Shown piece by piece: positions 56,524-64,000 of a stretch of 64,000 nt of DNA (positions are counted from its first letter, which is position 1; every line of letters starts with the position of its first letter). The DNA lies in the NCBI RefSeq assembly GCF_040605455.1, contig NZ_JBEXCV010000020.1, forward strand, positions 18,583-82,582, given 5' to 3'. The notes below the pieces were generated by a model. That model was not told the origin of the DNA and made no database searches. It saw nothing but the letters and a program-made list of their open reading frames with translations. The position numbers and the translations under genes were made by a program. The DNA is from Embleya sp040605455 (GTDB taxonomy: Bacteria > Actinomycetota > Actinomycetes > Streptomycetales > Streptomycetaceae).

Positions 56524-56847
56524 ATGAACACTATTGCGTTGAACATGTCCGAAGTCCCGCATCTGACGGTGCTCTTGCTGATCCTGGTGCGTGCCGTGGT
56601 CGCACTGGTCGCGAACGTGCGGTCGGCCGACCGGCACAGCGGTCGGCCCGCTCCGTCCGACCGCGCCCGAGGCGCCGACCGGGCCGACGGGTCCGACGGG
56701 TCCGAGCCCGCGGGCGAGGACGTCGTGCGCCCGGATGCCGACGACGCGACGACGGAGCCCGTCCGACGTCGTCGCCGGACCGCGGACGCCACGCTCGACG
56801 TCCTGGCCCCGCTGGCCGACCTGCTGCAACTGATGGTCCGACGCTGA
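56524..56847 (+). CDS. Small membrane protein, hypothetical
   Basis: A 107-residue protein with one N-terminal hydrophobic helix (LTVLLLILVRAVVALVA) and a long charged, disordered middle (Asp/Arg/Ser-rich) ending in a short amphipathic helix (LDVLAPLADLLQLMVRR). The ATG at 56524 follows GAGGGTCCG. Divergent from the TPR protein. Function unknown. Confidence 0.55.
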   Translation: MNTIALNMSEVPHLTVLLLILVRAVVALVANVRSADRHSGRPAPSDRARGADRADGSDGSEPAGEDVVRPDADDATTEPVRRRRRTADATLDVLAPLADLLQLMVRR

Positions 56848-56980
56848 GGCTTCGCGGCCGGGCACCGCCGTGGGGCGTCGGGCGCCTCGGCCGCGACACG
56901 GACCGCGCACGTTCCGGGCGGCCCTCGTTGGAGCGGCGCCGAATTCGCGCAACCTCGCATGGCATTCAAACCACTCCACT

Positions 56981-57034
56981 TGAAGTACTTCATTTGATGC
57001 ACTTCACTTGACGTACTTTGCATGAAGTGCTTCA
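56981..57034. promoter_or_regulatory. TetR operators
   Basis: TGAAGTACTTCA at 56981-56992 is a perfect 12-bp palindrome and TGAAGTGCTTCA at 57023-57034 is a near copy, centres 42 bases apart (four helical turns). Half-sites GCACTTCACTTGA and CTACTTC lie between and after them. The cluster sits just upstream of the TetR start at 57069 and is probably its autoregulatory operator. Confidence 0.7.
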
Positions 57035-57068
57035 CTCGACCTACTTCGGAACGAGGAGGGGGTGCGAG

Positions 57069-57659
57069 ATGCGTCAAAACCCGGCCCGTCGGGCCGCGCT
57101 GCTCGACGGTGCCATCGAGGTGCTCGCCCGCGATGGTGCGCGCGGCCTGACTCAGCGCGCCGTCGACAAGGAGGCGGGGGTGCCCGTCGGCACCGCGTCC
57201 AACTACTTCCGCGACCGCGACGATCTGCTCGTCCAGGCCGGCGCCCGCGTCTACGAGCGGCTCAGGCCGAAAGAGGACGCGCTCGCCGAGATGTTCGACC
57301 AGGCGCGGGACGCCGCGTCGTACGGCGCGATGTTGCGGGAGAGTGTCGGCAGAGTCACCGCCTTCCCGTCCGGGCATCTGGCGCTGCTGGAGCTTCGATT
57401 GGAGGCCACCCGCAAGCCGAAGCTGCGCACCCTGCTCACCGAGCGGGTCCGGGCCGACATCGACGAGAACGTCACTCTGCACGAGGCCGCGGGCCTGCCC
57501 GGCGGCGCAACCGCCGTCCTACTGATGTACCTGGCAATTAACTGGTTGGTCGTCGAGCAACTCACGCTGCCGGGCGTCTTCACCGACGCCGAGCGCGACG
57601 AACTCGTCACCCGGGCAGTGGAGCGCATCGTCGCTCCGTTCCCCACGACCACAAAGTAA
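57069..57659 (+). CDS. TetR-family regulator
   Basis: A 196-residue TetR-type regulator. The helix-turn-helix is RGLTQRAVDKEAGVPVGTASNYFRDRDDLLV (about residues 25-55). The ATG at 57069 has GAGGAGGGGG upstream. The RibD-like reductase gene follows on the same strand after 97 bases and may be co-regulated. Ligand unknown. Confidence 0.88.
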   Translation: MRQNPARRAALLDGAIEVLARDGARGLTQRAVDKEAGVPVGTASNYFRDRDDLLVQAGARVYERLRPKEDALAEMFDQARDAASYGAMLRESVGRVTAFPSGHLALLELRLEATRKPKLRTLLTERVRADIDENVTLHEAAGLPGGATAVLLMYLAINWLVVEQLTLPGVFTDAERDELVTRAVERIVAPFPTTTK

Positions 57660-57756
57660 CGCCGCGCCGGCACCCACCCCGGCCGGCGCACACCGCCACC
57701 CTGAACTCCATCGCAACCGCGATCACAATCGCAACAGATCGACAAAGGGACTCGTT

Positions 57757-58359
57757 TTGCGCAAGCTCGTGTACTTCATCGCCGCCACGCTCGACGGCTT
57801 CATCGCCGGGCCCGACGGCTCCGACCCCACCGGCCCCGGCGGCTTCTGGTCCCCGTCCGAGGACTACATCCGGCATCTCATCGAGGAGTACCCCGAGACC
57901 CTGCCGGGCCCCGCGCGGACCGCGCTCGGCGTCACTGCCGAAGGCACCCGTTTCGACACCGTCATCGAGGGCCGCAACAGCTACGCGATCGGCCTCGCGG
58001 CCGGCGTGACCGACGCCTACCCCCACCTCAGGCACCTGGTGTTCTCCCGAACGCTGACCGAAAGCCCGGACCCCGGAGTCGAACTCGTCGCCGACGACCC
58101 GGTGGCGAGGGTACGAGAACTGAAGCGCGACGGCGGCAAGGACATCTGGCTCGTCGGCGGCGGGGAGCTGGCCGGCGCCGTCTACGGCGAGATCGACCGC
58201 GTAATCGTCAAACTGAGCCCGCTCACCATCGGTTCCGGCATACCCCTCTTCGGGCGGACCGCGGCCTTCGCTCCCAACGCCTGGGAACTCGTCGACCACA
58301 CCATCCTCAAGGGTGGAGCAGCCTTCCTCACCTACGACCGCGGCACCGGCACGCCGTAG
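57757..58359 (+). CDS. Dihydrofolate-reductase-fold RibD C-terminal protein
   Basis: A 200-residue protein of the RibD_C/DHFR-like group (KLVYFIAATLDGFIAGPDGS at the start, KDIWLVGGGELAGAV NADPH loop in the middle, KLSPLTIGSGIPLF near the end). Such proteins use NADPH but the substrates of the stand-alone actinobacterial forms are mostly unknown. The TTG at 57757 has AAAGGGA upstream. It follows the TetR gene and ends in a long hairpin. Confidence 0.85.
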   Translation: MRKLVYFIAATLDGFIAGPDGSDPTGPGGFWSPSEDYIRHLIEEYPETLPGPARTALGVTAEGTRFDTVIEGRNSYAIGLAAGVTDAYPHLRHLVFSRTLTESPDPGVELVADDPVARVRELKRDGGKDIWLVGGGELAGAVYGEIDRVIVKLSPLTIGSGIPLFGRTAAFAPNAWELVDHTILKGGAAFLTYDRGTGTP

Positions 58360-58421
58360 TCCCCCGGCCGCCCGCCGCCCTCCTCGCGCACGGGGCCCAG
58401 GAGGGCGGCGGCAGGGGACTA
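58357..58421 (+). terminator. Long hairpin terminator after the RibD-like gene
   Basis: The inner stem CGCCGCCCTCCT (58373-58384) pairs perfectly with 58399-58410, and outer arms TAGTCCCC (58357-58364, starting at the stop codon) pair with GGGGACTA (58414-58421). This is a strong stem-loop terminator that begins within the stop codon. Confidence 0.75.
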
Positions 58422-58764
58422 CCGGGTATCGCATCCTTTCGGGCTGCGACAGCCATCTTTTCGTTGCTCCCACGTCGTTGCACCGGCCGGCATCGTCGGT
58501 GCTCGGGCCCGGATGCGTTCACGCTCCCGAACGCATCCGCGGCCACCCTCACCCGGCCTCGGCCGGTCGCCCGCATACCCGAGACGTCGCGCTCACGCGC
58601 CGAGCCGTCAGTTGAGCAGGTGGCGGTGTCGCACTTCTCGATGAAGTCCTCGGCTCGTGGCGTTACGGTGTGTTCACTGTCGGGGCCTGCGCACCAGGTG
58701 GCGGGGAGCGGGCGACCCCGGGCCCGCCGTGAACTCGCCCGGATCGGGCCGGGTGTGGCGTCTG
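58422..58764. other. Intergenic stretch, nothing recognised
   Basis: About 340 bases between the terminator and the stop of the minus-strand hypothetical gene. Frames are Arg/Pro-rich shadows and no RNA structure stood out. Confidence 0.35.
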
Positions 58765-59205
58765 CTATCCGACGCCGACGCCGACATGGACGCCGACAGC
58801 GCCCACCGCGTACTCCACCGCCCGCACGAGTTCGTCGGCACTCACCGGCCGCAGCACGTCGTCCGGGTCGTCGGCATCGCCGGCTCGTTGGTCGATGACG
58901 TCCAGGGCCAGGCGTTCGGCGAACTCCGTCACCGCCGCCCGCTCCTCGCGGTCCGGATCGGTGTTGCCGGCGGGCGTTTCGAACAGCAGGCCGACCCACA
59001 GCTCCGGGTCCCGGGTCACCAGGACCTCGCCCACGTGCACCCCACAGCCGGGCAGGCTGTCGCCGACCTCACCGATGCCGGGCACTCGACCCCACATCGG
59101 CACACCCCACTCGTCGGTCGGCCCGCCGCACGCGTGCGTCGAGCGTGCGCCCAGCGGGCAGGGGCCGTCCTCGTCCAGGTCTTCGATGTGGATGTCGGAT
59201 GTCAT
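58765..59205 (-). CDS. Hypothetical acidic protein, 146 aa
   Basis: An acidic soluble protein (MTSDIHIEDLDEDGPCPLGA at the start) with three or four Cys in the first half, a central segment ELWVGLLFETPAGN and a Gly/Val-rich tail. The ATG at 59205 follows GGAG. I know no family for it. Function unknown. Confidence 0.55.
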   Translation of the reverse strand: MTSDIHIEDLDEDGPCPLGARSTHACGGPTDEWGVPMWGRVPGIGEVGDSLPGCGVHVGEVLVTRDPELWVGLLFETPAGNTDPDREERAAVTEFAERLALDVIDQRAGDADDPDDVLRPVSADELVRAVEYAVGAVGVHVGVGVG

Positions 59206-59463
59206 CGCAACTCCTGCGGGACCCGTCGCCGATACGTCGACCGGGCCGCGGACACGTTCGTCCTCGCACCCACAGCCCGGCACGCCATCGACTCCAGCAC
59301 GCCCACCCCACCCGCGCGTCCGGAGCGCGCCGAATGGGGGGGCACAATGCCACGAATGCCGCAGTCCACGCACGGGATACGAAGCCACCCGGATCGCCCG
59401 GAGAGGCCCGAGAGCGGATCGCAGTGGGCACTCCCTCCGGCCGCTCCGCCAACGCGAATACAC

Positions 59464-60066
59464 CTAACCGCCGCGGCGGGCGGGCTGCTTGCCAGGCGGT
59501 TCCCAGCCGCGCGCGAGGATGTCGAAGACCGCCTCGACGGCGGCTCGGCGATCCTGCCGGCCGCGCGTGAGAGCCGGGATCTCCAGGACGAATCGAGCAA
59601 GGGCCATACATGCGAGGTCGTCGTGCTCCACGCCGATCTCGTCGGCGACGGCCGCGCCGAGGGCGCCGGCGTGCCGAGTCCACATGTGCTCGGCGTACGC
59701 GCGCAACACCGGCGTCGAGTCGACCAGATCGCTGAACTCGGCGATCTGCGGATGCTCCGAAAGCAGCAGCCAGGTGTCCAGGACGTGCCGTCGGAGCGCG
59801 TCGAGGATGCTCAGGCCGGCGGGTCGCTGCCGCACTGCGGCGACCAGTTCCGACTCCCGGTCGTCTTCCCGGTCGAAAACGAGCGCTTCCTTGCCGGTGA
59901 AGTGCTTGAACACCGTCGTGGTCGACACGTCGGCCGCGTCGGCGATGTCCCGGATGCTCACCTGGTCGTAGCCACGCTCCAGGAAGAGCTGCAGTGCGGC
60001 ATCGGCGATCGCTTGCCGGGTGGCCGCCTTCTTGCGTTCGCGACGGCCTACAGGGGACGAGGTCAT
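59464..60066 (-). CDS. TetR-family regulator
   Basis: A 200-residue TetR-type regulator with the HTH YDQVSIRDIADAADVSTTTVFKHFTGKEALVF (about residues 35-65) and a larger C-terminal ligand domain. The ATG at 60066 is the natural start; the site upstream is weak. It is divergent from a TetX-like monooxygenase, with an inverted repeat between them, the usual arrangement of TetR repressors with a flavin enzyme target. Confidence 0.9.
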   Translation of the reverse strand: MTSSPVGRRERKKAATRQAIADAALQLFLERGYDQVSIRDIADAADVSTTTVFKHFTGKEALVFDREDDRESELVAAVRQRPAGLSILDALRRHVLDTWLLLSEHPQIAEFSDLVDSTPVLRAYAEHMWTRHAGALGAAVADEIGVEHDDLACMALARFVLEIPALTRGRQDRRAAVEAVFDILARGWEPPGKQPARRGG

Positions 60067-60096
60067 GACTTGAGCGTATCCGATAGTGGCATCAGA

Positions 60097-60123
60097 AGAA
60101 AAGTTGTCTCGTTGCACTTTTCT
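60097..60123. promoter_or_regulatory. Putative TetR operator
   Basis: AGAAAAGT (60097-60104) and its complement ACTTTTCT (60116-60123) form an 8-bp-arm inverted repeat with an 11-base spacer. It lies between the divergent TetR and monooxygenase starts (30 and 42 bases away). Confidence 0.6.
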
Positions 60124-60165
60124 ACTCGGTCTGCTTTTCTATCCTCATCGACGAAGGGAACGACC

Positions 60166-61308
60166 ATGAACTCTCCCGAACCCGCCCACGCAAGGATCGG
60201 CATCATCGGCGCCGGACCCGGTGGACTGACCTGCGCCCGGATCCTGCAGCAGCGCGGCATGACGGTCACCGTCTACGACCGCGCCCCGGGCCCCGACGCG
60301 CGCGACCAAGGCGGCACCCTCGACCTGCACGCCGACAACGGCCAGACCGCCCTGCGCGAAGCCGGGCTACTCGCCGAGTTCTTCCGACTGGCCCGCCCCG
60401 AGGGGCAGGAAATGCGCCAGATGGACCGCACCGGCAAGATCACGTATCACAAGGTCCCGGCGGCCGACGATCGCTTCAAGCCGGAAATCGACCGCGGCCG
60501 GCTGCGCGACCTGCTGCTCGACTCGCTGAAACCGGGAACCGTGCATTGGGGCCGCGCCCTCGACACGGTCGGCGGACTCGCCGACGGACCGCGGCGGTTG
60601 CACTTCGCCGACGGCACGACTGTCGAGACCGATCTGGTCATCGGCGCCGACGGCGCCTTCTCCCGGGTACGCCCGGCCGTGTCCCTCGCCGTACCCGAGT
60701 ACATCGGGGTGAGCTTCCTGGAGGCATGGTTCTCCGACGTCGAGAACCGGCATCCGGACATCGCCGAACTGGTCGGCCCGGGCAGCGCCGCTGCGGCCGA
60801 CGGAAACCGCGGCCTGTTCGCCCAACGCAACAGCGGAGACCGCATCCGCGTCCACATCATCCGACGAGCCCCGGTCGACTGGATCACCAGGAGCGGCTTC
60901 ACCGCCGACGACACCGACGGCATCCGCGCCCTGCTCCTCGACGAGTACGCCCATTGGTCGCCCCGCATGCGCCGGTTGATCGCCGACAACGACGGCTCCT
61001 ATGTCGACCGCCCGCTCTTCGCCCTGCCGGTCCCGCACACCTGGGAGCACAGCCCGACGGTGACCCTGCTCGGCGACGCCGCCCACCTCATGCCCCCGCT
61101 CGGCGTCGGCGTCAACCTCGCCATGCTCGACGCCCGCGAGCTCGCCCTCGCGCTGGCGCACGCCGCCACCGTCGACGACGCCATCCGCAGCTACGAGGAG
61201 AGCATGCTCCCCCGCTCCGTCGAGACGGCCAAAGCCCTCGAAGGTGCCGCCGAACACCTGCTGTCCGCCGACGTACCCGACTTCGACAACGACGACCCCC
61301 GTCGCTGA
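60166..61308 (+). CDS. TetX-like FAD-dependent monooxygenase
   Basis: A 380-residue flavoprotein hydroxylase. The FAD-binding GIIGAGPGGLTCARIL is near residues 12-27, followed by RDQGGTLDLHADNGQ, a DG motif region (VIGADGAFSRVR) and the second FAD segment LLGDAAHLMPPLGVGVN. These match the TetX/aromatic hydroxylase group. The ATG at 60166 follows GAAGGGAA. Regulated by the divergent TetR gene. Tetracycline inactivation is possible but cannot be concluded from sequence. Confidence 0.88.
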   Translation: MNSPEPAHARIGIIGAGPGGLTCARILQQRGMTVTVYDRAPGPDARDQGGTLDLHADNGQTALREAGLLAEFFRLARPEGQEMRQMDRTGKITYHKVPAADDRFKPEIDRGRLRDLLLDSLKPGTVHWGRALDTVGGLADGPRRLHFADGTTVETDLVIGADGAFSRVRPAVSLAVPEYIGVSFLEAWFSDVENRHPDIAELVGPGSAAAADGNRGLFAQRNSGDRIRVHIIRRAPVDWITRSGFTADDTDGIRALLLDEYAHWSPRMRRLIADNDGSYVDRPLFALPVPHTWEHSPTVTLLGDAAHLMPPLGVGVNLAMLDARELALALAHAATVDDAIRSYEESMLPRSVETAKALEGAAEHLLSADVPDFDNDDPRR

Positions 61309-61457
61309 GCGCGCCGCACCGCGAGACCGGCACCACCGAATCCCTGAGCGACCGCGTCCCGGGCCGCTCGCCGGGGCCGCGCGGACGGCGCTCCTCGGCC
61401 GTCCGACGAGGGAAGGCCGCAGACCGTCGGGGAACGTTGTGGCCGGCGGGCGCCCGT

Positions 61458-61477
61458 AGTATCGGAGTTCGATATCG
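61458..61477. promoter_or_regulatory. Operator-like motif upstream of padR
   Basis: On the minus strand it reads CCGATATCG, five bases, then CGATAC. The same arrangement, CCGATATCG-N5-CGATAT, lies upstream of the APC permease (63252-63271). The site ends 41 bases before the PadR start. Confidence 0.6.
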
Positions 61478-61518
61478 GGTTCGTCACCTCAGCGGTGGAG
61501 CGGGAAGGCGGTTGACGG

Positions 61519-61833
61519 GTGAGGGAGTTCCAGCGGGGCGCGGTGCGGTTGCACATCCTGCATCACGCGGCCGAGGAGGACGTCCACGGTGCGTGGATGT
61601 CCCGGGAACTGGCCGGCCACGGCTACCGGATCAGCCCCGGCACGCTGTACCCGACCCTGCACCGGATGGAGGCGGACGGCCTGCTGACCTCCGAGCAGCG
61701 GGTCGTCGAAGGCCGCACGCGGCGGGTCTACCGGGCAACGGACGCGGGACGGGCGGCGCTGGCCGAGGATCGACGCGCGCTCGCGGAGCTGGCCCGCGAG
61801 GTGCTGCCCGAGGCGGACCGACCGCGCCCGTAG
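61519..61833 (+). CDS. PadR-family transcriptional regulator
   Basis: A 104-residue small PadR regulator. The winged helix is visible: VHGAWMSRELAGHGYRISPGTLYPTLHRMEADGLL and the wing segment RRVYRATDAGRAAL. The GTG at 61519 has GGGAAGG about 10 bases upstream. It converges on the APC permease gene (113 bases between stops) and shares an operator-like motif with it. Confidence 0.9.
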   Translation: MREFQRGAVRLHILHHAAEEDVHGAWMSRELAGHGYRISPGTLYPTLHRMEADGLLTSEQRVVEGRTRRVYRATDAGRAALAEDRRALAELAREVLPEADRPRP

Positions 61834-61946
61834 CCGGGGCGTGCCCCGGCCCGGTGGGCACTCATGACCTGGGCGCACCCCTGGGCGGTGTGGGCCCGAC
61901 ACCGGTTACGGCACCGGCACCAATCCCGGAGCAAGGGCCCGGTCCG

Positions 61947-63230
61947 TCAGGCGCGTCCGGTCGCCCTGCGCAGGCCGTAGCCGGCGGCACCGGCCGCGAG
62001 CACCGCGGCGCCCCACAGCACCGAGGCCGACGGCAGTGCGAAGGCCAGGACCAGGCAGCCTGCCGCACCGAGGATCGGCACGATCCGCGCCGGGCGGCCC
62101 TCGGCGGGGGTGAGCGTCCAGGCGGCCGCGTTGGCGACGGCGTAGTAGGCCAGTACACCGAAGGAGGAGAAACCGATCGCGCCGCGTACGTCGGTGGTCG
62201 CGGCCAGGACGGCAACAAGCGCGCCGACCGTGAGTTCGGCGCGATGCGGTACCCCGAACCGCGGGTGCACGGCGGCCAGTGCGTGCGGCAGATGTCGGTC
62301 GCGAGCCATCGCCAGCGCGGTACGCGAAACCCCCAGGATCAGCGCCAGCAGCGAGCCGAGCGCCGCGAGCGCCGCCCCGACGCGGACCACCGGGGCAAGT
62401 CCCGCCGCACCGGCGGCGCGCACCGCCTCGGCCACCGGATCGGCGGTGTGGGCGAGCCGGTCGGGCCCGAGCACCGCGAGTACGGCCACGGCGACGACCG
62501 CGTACACCACCAGCGTGATGCCGAGCGCGGTCGGGATCGCTCGCGGGATGGTGCGCTTCGGGTCGCGGACCTCCTCGCCGAGCGTGGCGATGCGCGCGAA
62601 GCCGGCGAACGCGAAGAACAGCAGCCCGGCCGCCTGAAGCACCCCGCCGAAGCCGGCGTCCGCGCCGATGCGAAGGTGCGCGGTGTCGCCCGTGTCGCCG
62701 CTCAGGCACGCGGTGACCACGGCGGCGAGGACGGCGAGGACGACGGCGACGATCCCCCTGGTCAGCCATGCGGACTTCTGTACGCCGACGTAGTTCACCG
62801 CGGTCAGCGCCACCACCGCGGCGACCGCGACCGCGTGTGCCTGCGCGGGCCATATGTAGGAGCCGGCGGTCAGCGCCATGGCCGCGCACGAGGCGGTCTT
62901 GCCGACCACGAAGCCCCAGCCGGCCAGGTAGCCCCAGAAGTCGCCCAGGCGCTCGCGCCCGTAGACGTACGTGCCGCCGGACTGCGGATAGCGGGCCGCC
63001 AGGCGAGCCGAGGAGGTGGCATTGCAGTAGGCCACCACGGCGGCCAGCGCCAACCCGATCAGCAGGCCGGACCCCGCCGCGTCGGCAGCCGGGGAGAGCG
63101 CGGCGAAGATCCCGGCGCCGATCATCGACCCGAGTCCGATCACCACGGCATCGAACACACCCAGATGCCGCTTCAGCTGCCCCACTTCAGCGGATGCCGC
63201 CGACGCCCCCACCGCTCGCTCCTCGAACAT
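61947..63230 (-). CDS. APC-family amino acid permease
   Basis: A 427-residue permease with about twelve membrane segments. The N-terminal part VVIGLGSMIGAGIFAALSPA is the first unwound helix of APC transporters, and RYPQSGGTYVYGRERLG is the typical second helix region. GFARIATLGEEVRDPKRTIPRAI and ALAMARDRHLPHAL follow further on. The substrate is an amino acid or amine. An operator-like motif 22 bases upstream is shared with padR. Confidence 0.9.
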   Translation of the reverse strand: MFEERAVGASAASAEVGQLKRHLGVFDAVVIGLGSMIGAGIFAALSPAADAAGSGLLIGLALAAVVAYCNATSSARLAARYPQSGGTYVYGRERLGDFWGYLAGWGFVVGKTASCAAMALTAGSYIWPAQAHAVAVAAVVALTAVNYVGVQKSAWLTRGIVAVVLAVLAAVVTACLSGDTGDTAHLRIGADAGFGGVLQAAGLLFFAFAGFARIATLGEEVRDPKRTIPRAIPTALGITLVVYAVVAVAVLAVLGPDRLAHTADPVAEAVRAAGAAGLAPVVRVGAALAALGSLLALILGVSRTALAMARDRHLPHALAAVHPRFGVPHRAELTVGALVAVLAATTDVRGAIGFSSFGVLAYYAVANAAAWTLTPAEGRPARIVPILGAAGCLVLAFALPSASVLWGAAVLAAGAAGYGLRRATGRA

Positions 63231-63251
63231 GGTCCACGCCTGTTACGGCTC

Positions 63252-63271
63252 CCGATATCGGGACACGATAT
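63252..63271. promoter_or_regulatory. Operator-like motif upstream of the APC permease
   Basis: CCGATATCG, five bases, then CGATAT, a match to the motif upstream of padR. It begins 22 bases before the permease start (minus strand), a position that would block transcription. Confidence 0.6.
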
Positions 63272-63414
63272 AGGACCGCGTCGCTGCCGTGCCATCCCGG
63301 GCCGTGCCGCAAGGCACGGACCGAACCGGAGCACCCGTGCCCGCCGGAGCCCGCACCGTGCGTCGGCCCGGCCCGGCGAGCAGCCCCGAACCCACGGTTT
63401 GCCCCGGATGCGGA

Positions 63415-63819
63415 TCAGCGCGGCTGCGGCAGCACCGGCACGAGGTCGTCCCAGCGGGCGATCTCGCATCCGTTGGTGCGCTTGTAGCGGGCGTCCACCG
63501 AACGTCCCGCAAACGTTCCGGCGATGCGCGCGGTGGCGGGTCCCCCATGGATCATCGTGCACTGCGCGCCGTCGGGAACCGGCGCGAAGGAGTCCCTGCC
63601 ACCGGCGGTCGCGGCGTCCAGTCGGTCACATGCCGGCGCGGGCTGCGGGTGGCTGCCCCCGGCCGGATGGCACTCCAGGGTGTACGTCTGCGCCCCTTCG
63701 GGATTGTCGGCCACCGTCACGGTGAGGCGGTCCACCGCCCGGGCGACGGCGGAGGAAATCGGGCACTGGGCGGCGGCAACGACCACGGCCGCGACGACGA
63801 CGAGGCGACGGAACAACAT
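63415..63819 (-). CDS. Subtilisin inhibitor-like (SSI) secreted protease inhibitor
   Basis: A 134-residue SSI-family protein. A signal peptide (LVVVAAVVVAAAQC) precedes a mature domain with the family signature ECHPAGGSHPQPAPACDRL and two disulfide pairs, Cys50-Cys64 and Cys87-Cys118. By comparison with SSI, whose reactive Met is two residues after the third Cys, the reactive bond is Met89-Ile90 in CTMIHGG. The ATG at 63819 follows GGGAG. It probably inhibits extracellular subtilisin-type proteases. Confidence 0.88.
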   Translation of the reverse strand: MLFRRLVVVAAVVVAAAQCPISSAVARAVDRLTVTVADNPEGAQTYTLECHPAGGSHPQPAPACDRLDAATAGGRDSFAPVPDGAQCTMIHGGPATARIAGTFAGRSVDARYKRTNGCEIARWDDLVPVLPQPR

Positions 63820-63949
63820 GGGCGACTCCCGAAACGGGCGCACGACATCGCGCGCGAGGGTAACGAAGGTGCGGGGCGGATCCGCACGCATACCCCCCCC
63901 ACCCCGGAGTCGGCGGTAACCGACCCCCCAGCCGCCGATAGGTAGTTCA

Positions 63950-64000
63950 CACCTCAGAACAACACTAACCACAAAAAAGTATTGGTTTTGGGGTTTTTGG
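63950..64000. other. Atypical terminal sequence, probably contig end
   Basis: The last 50 bases contain A- and T-rich and G-rich runs (CACAAAAAAG, GGTTTTGGGG) unlike the rest of the window, following a run of C at 63892-63904. No gene is seen. It may be an assembly end or an unusual repeat such as a telomere-adjacent sequence. Confidence 0.5.

Noticed and set aside
60166..61308. Calling the flavin monooxygenase a tetracycline-resistance enzyme
   Set aside because: TetX-like motifs are shared with many hydroxylases; substrate residues cannot be assigned from sequence alone.

Overview
The window is GC-rich actinobacterial DNA, most like a Streptomycetales genome. The evidence is the codon usage, the frequent GTG and TTG starts, many 4-bp start/stop overlaps, SpoIIE-type phosphatases, ECF sigma factors, a subtilisin-inhibitor (SSI) gene and an FxSxx-type RiPP cluster. 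Genus and species cannot be fixed from the sequence. No rRNA, tRNA or CRISPR array was found. Gene starts below were chosen from ribosome-binding sites and overlaps, and all function calls are by motif and family recognition, without database searches.

Left part (1-30.2 kb), accessory and regulatory genes: an acyl carrier protein; a MarR repressor divergent from an EamA exporter with clear operators between them; an NmrA-like reductase; an erythromycin-esterase-like protein whose conserved histidine is Cys; a GtrA/membrane glycosyltransferase pair; an ECF sigma/anti-sigma pair; two large SpoIIE-type phosphatases; an amidohydrolase-IclR pair; a UGSC-family gene pair (CGSC form); an SMP-30-like secreted protein; an MMPL transporter; a STAS protein; and a class C beta-lactamase-fold hydrolase. 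Several decayed genes lie among them: a frameshifted WD40 gene, an SDR N-terminus, a LysR C-terminus and a truncated epoxide hydrolase.

Middle part (30.2-42.7 kb), central metabolism: phosphoketolase and acetate kinase convert xylulose-5-P/fructose-6-P via acetyl-P to acetate and ATP. Together with a pyridoxamine-phosphate-oxidase-fold protein they are surrounded by five copies of the palindrome GGGCCG-N2-CGGCCC, which suggests one stress or low-oxygen regulon. Next comes a cobalamin riboswitch, a very short ORF, and a five-gene translationally coupled valine-catabolic operon (mmsA, acyl-CoA dehydrogenase, 3-hydroxyisobutyryl-CoA hydrolase, mmsB, enoyl-CoA hydratase). A secreted protein with 27-residue repeats and a HelR/HelD-type helicase follow.

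Right part (45.3-56.3 kb): a RiPP locus of the FxSxx-COOH cyclophane type on the minus strand. In transcription order it holds a TPR regulator-like protein, the precursor (FxsA), a radical SAM/SPASM maturase (FxsB), a fusion of an HExxH-type enzyme with an AAC(3)-like acetyltransferase domain, a TIR-like FxsC, and a giant FxsT (P-loop ATPase, TIR-like, NB-ARC, TPR). The precursor ends FDSAFED, so two residues follow the FxSxx pentapeptide that normally forms the C-terminus. This is the most promising system in the window.

Far right (56.5-64 kb): a TetR/RibD-reductase pair, a TetR/TetX-like monooxygenase divergent pair, a PadR regulator and an APC permease that share an operator-like motif, and an SSI-type protease inhibitor. 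The last roughly 50 bases are of unusual composition and look like a contig end.
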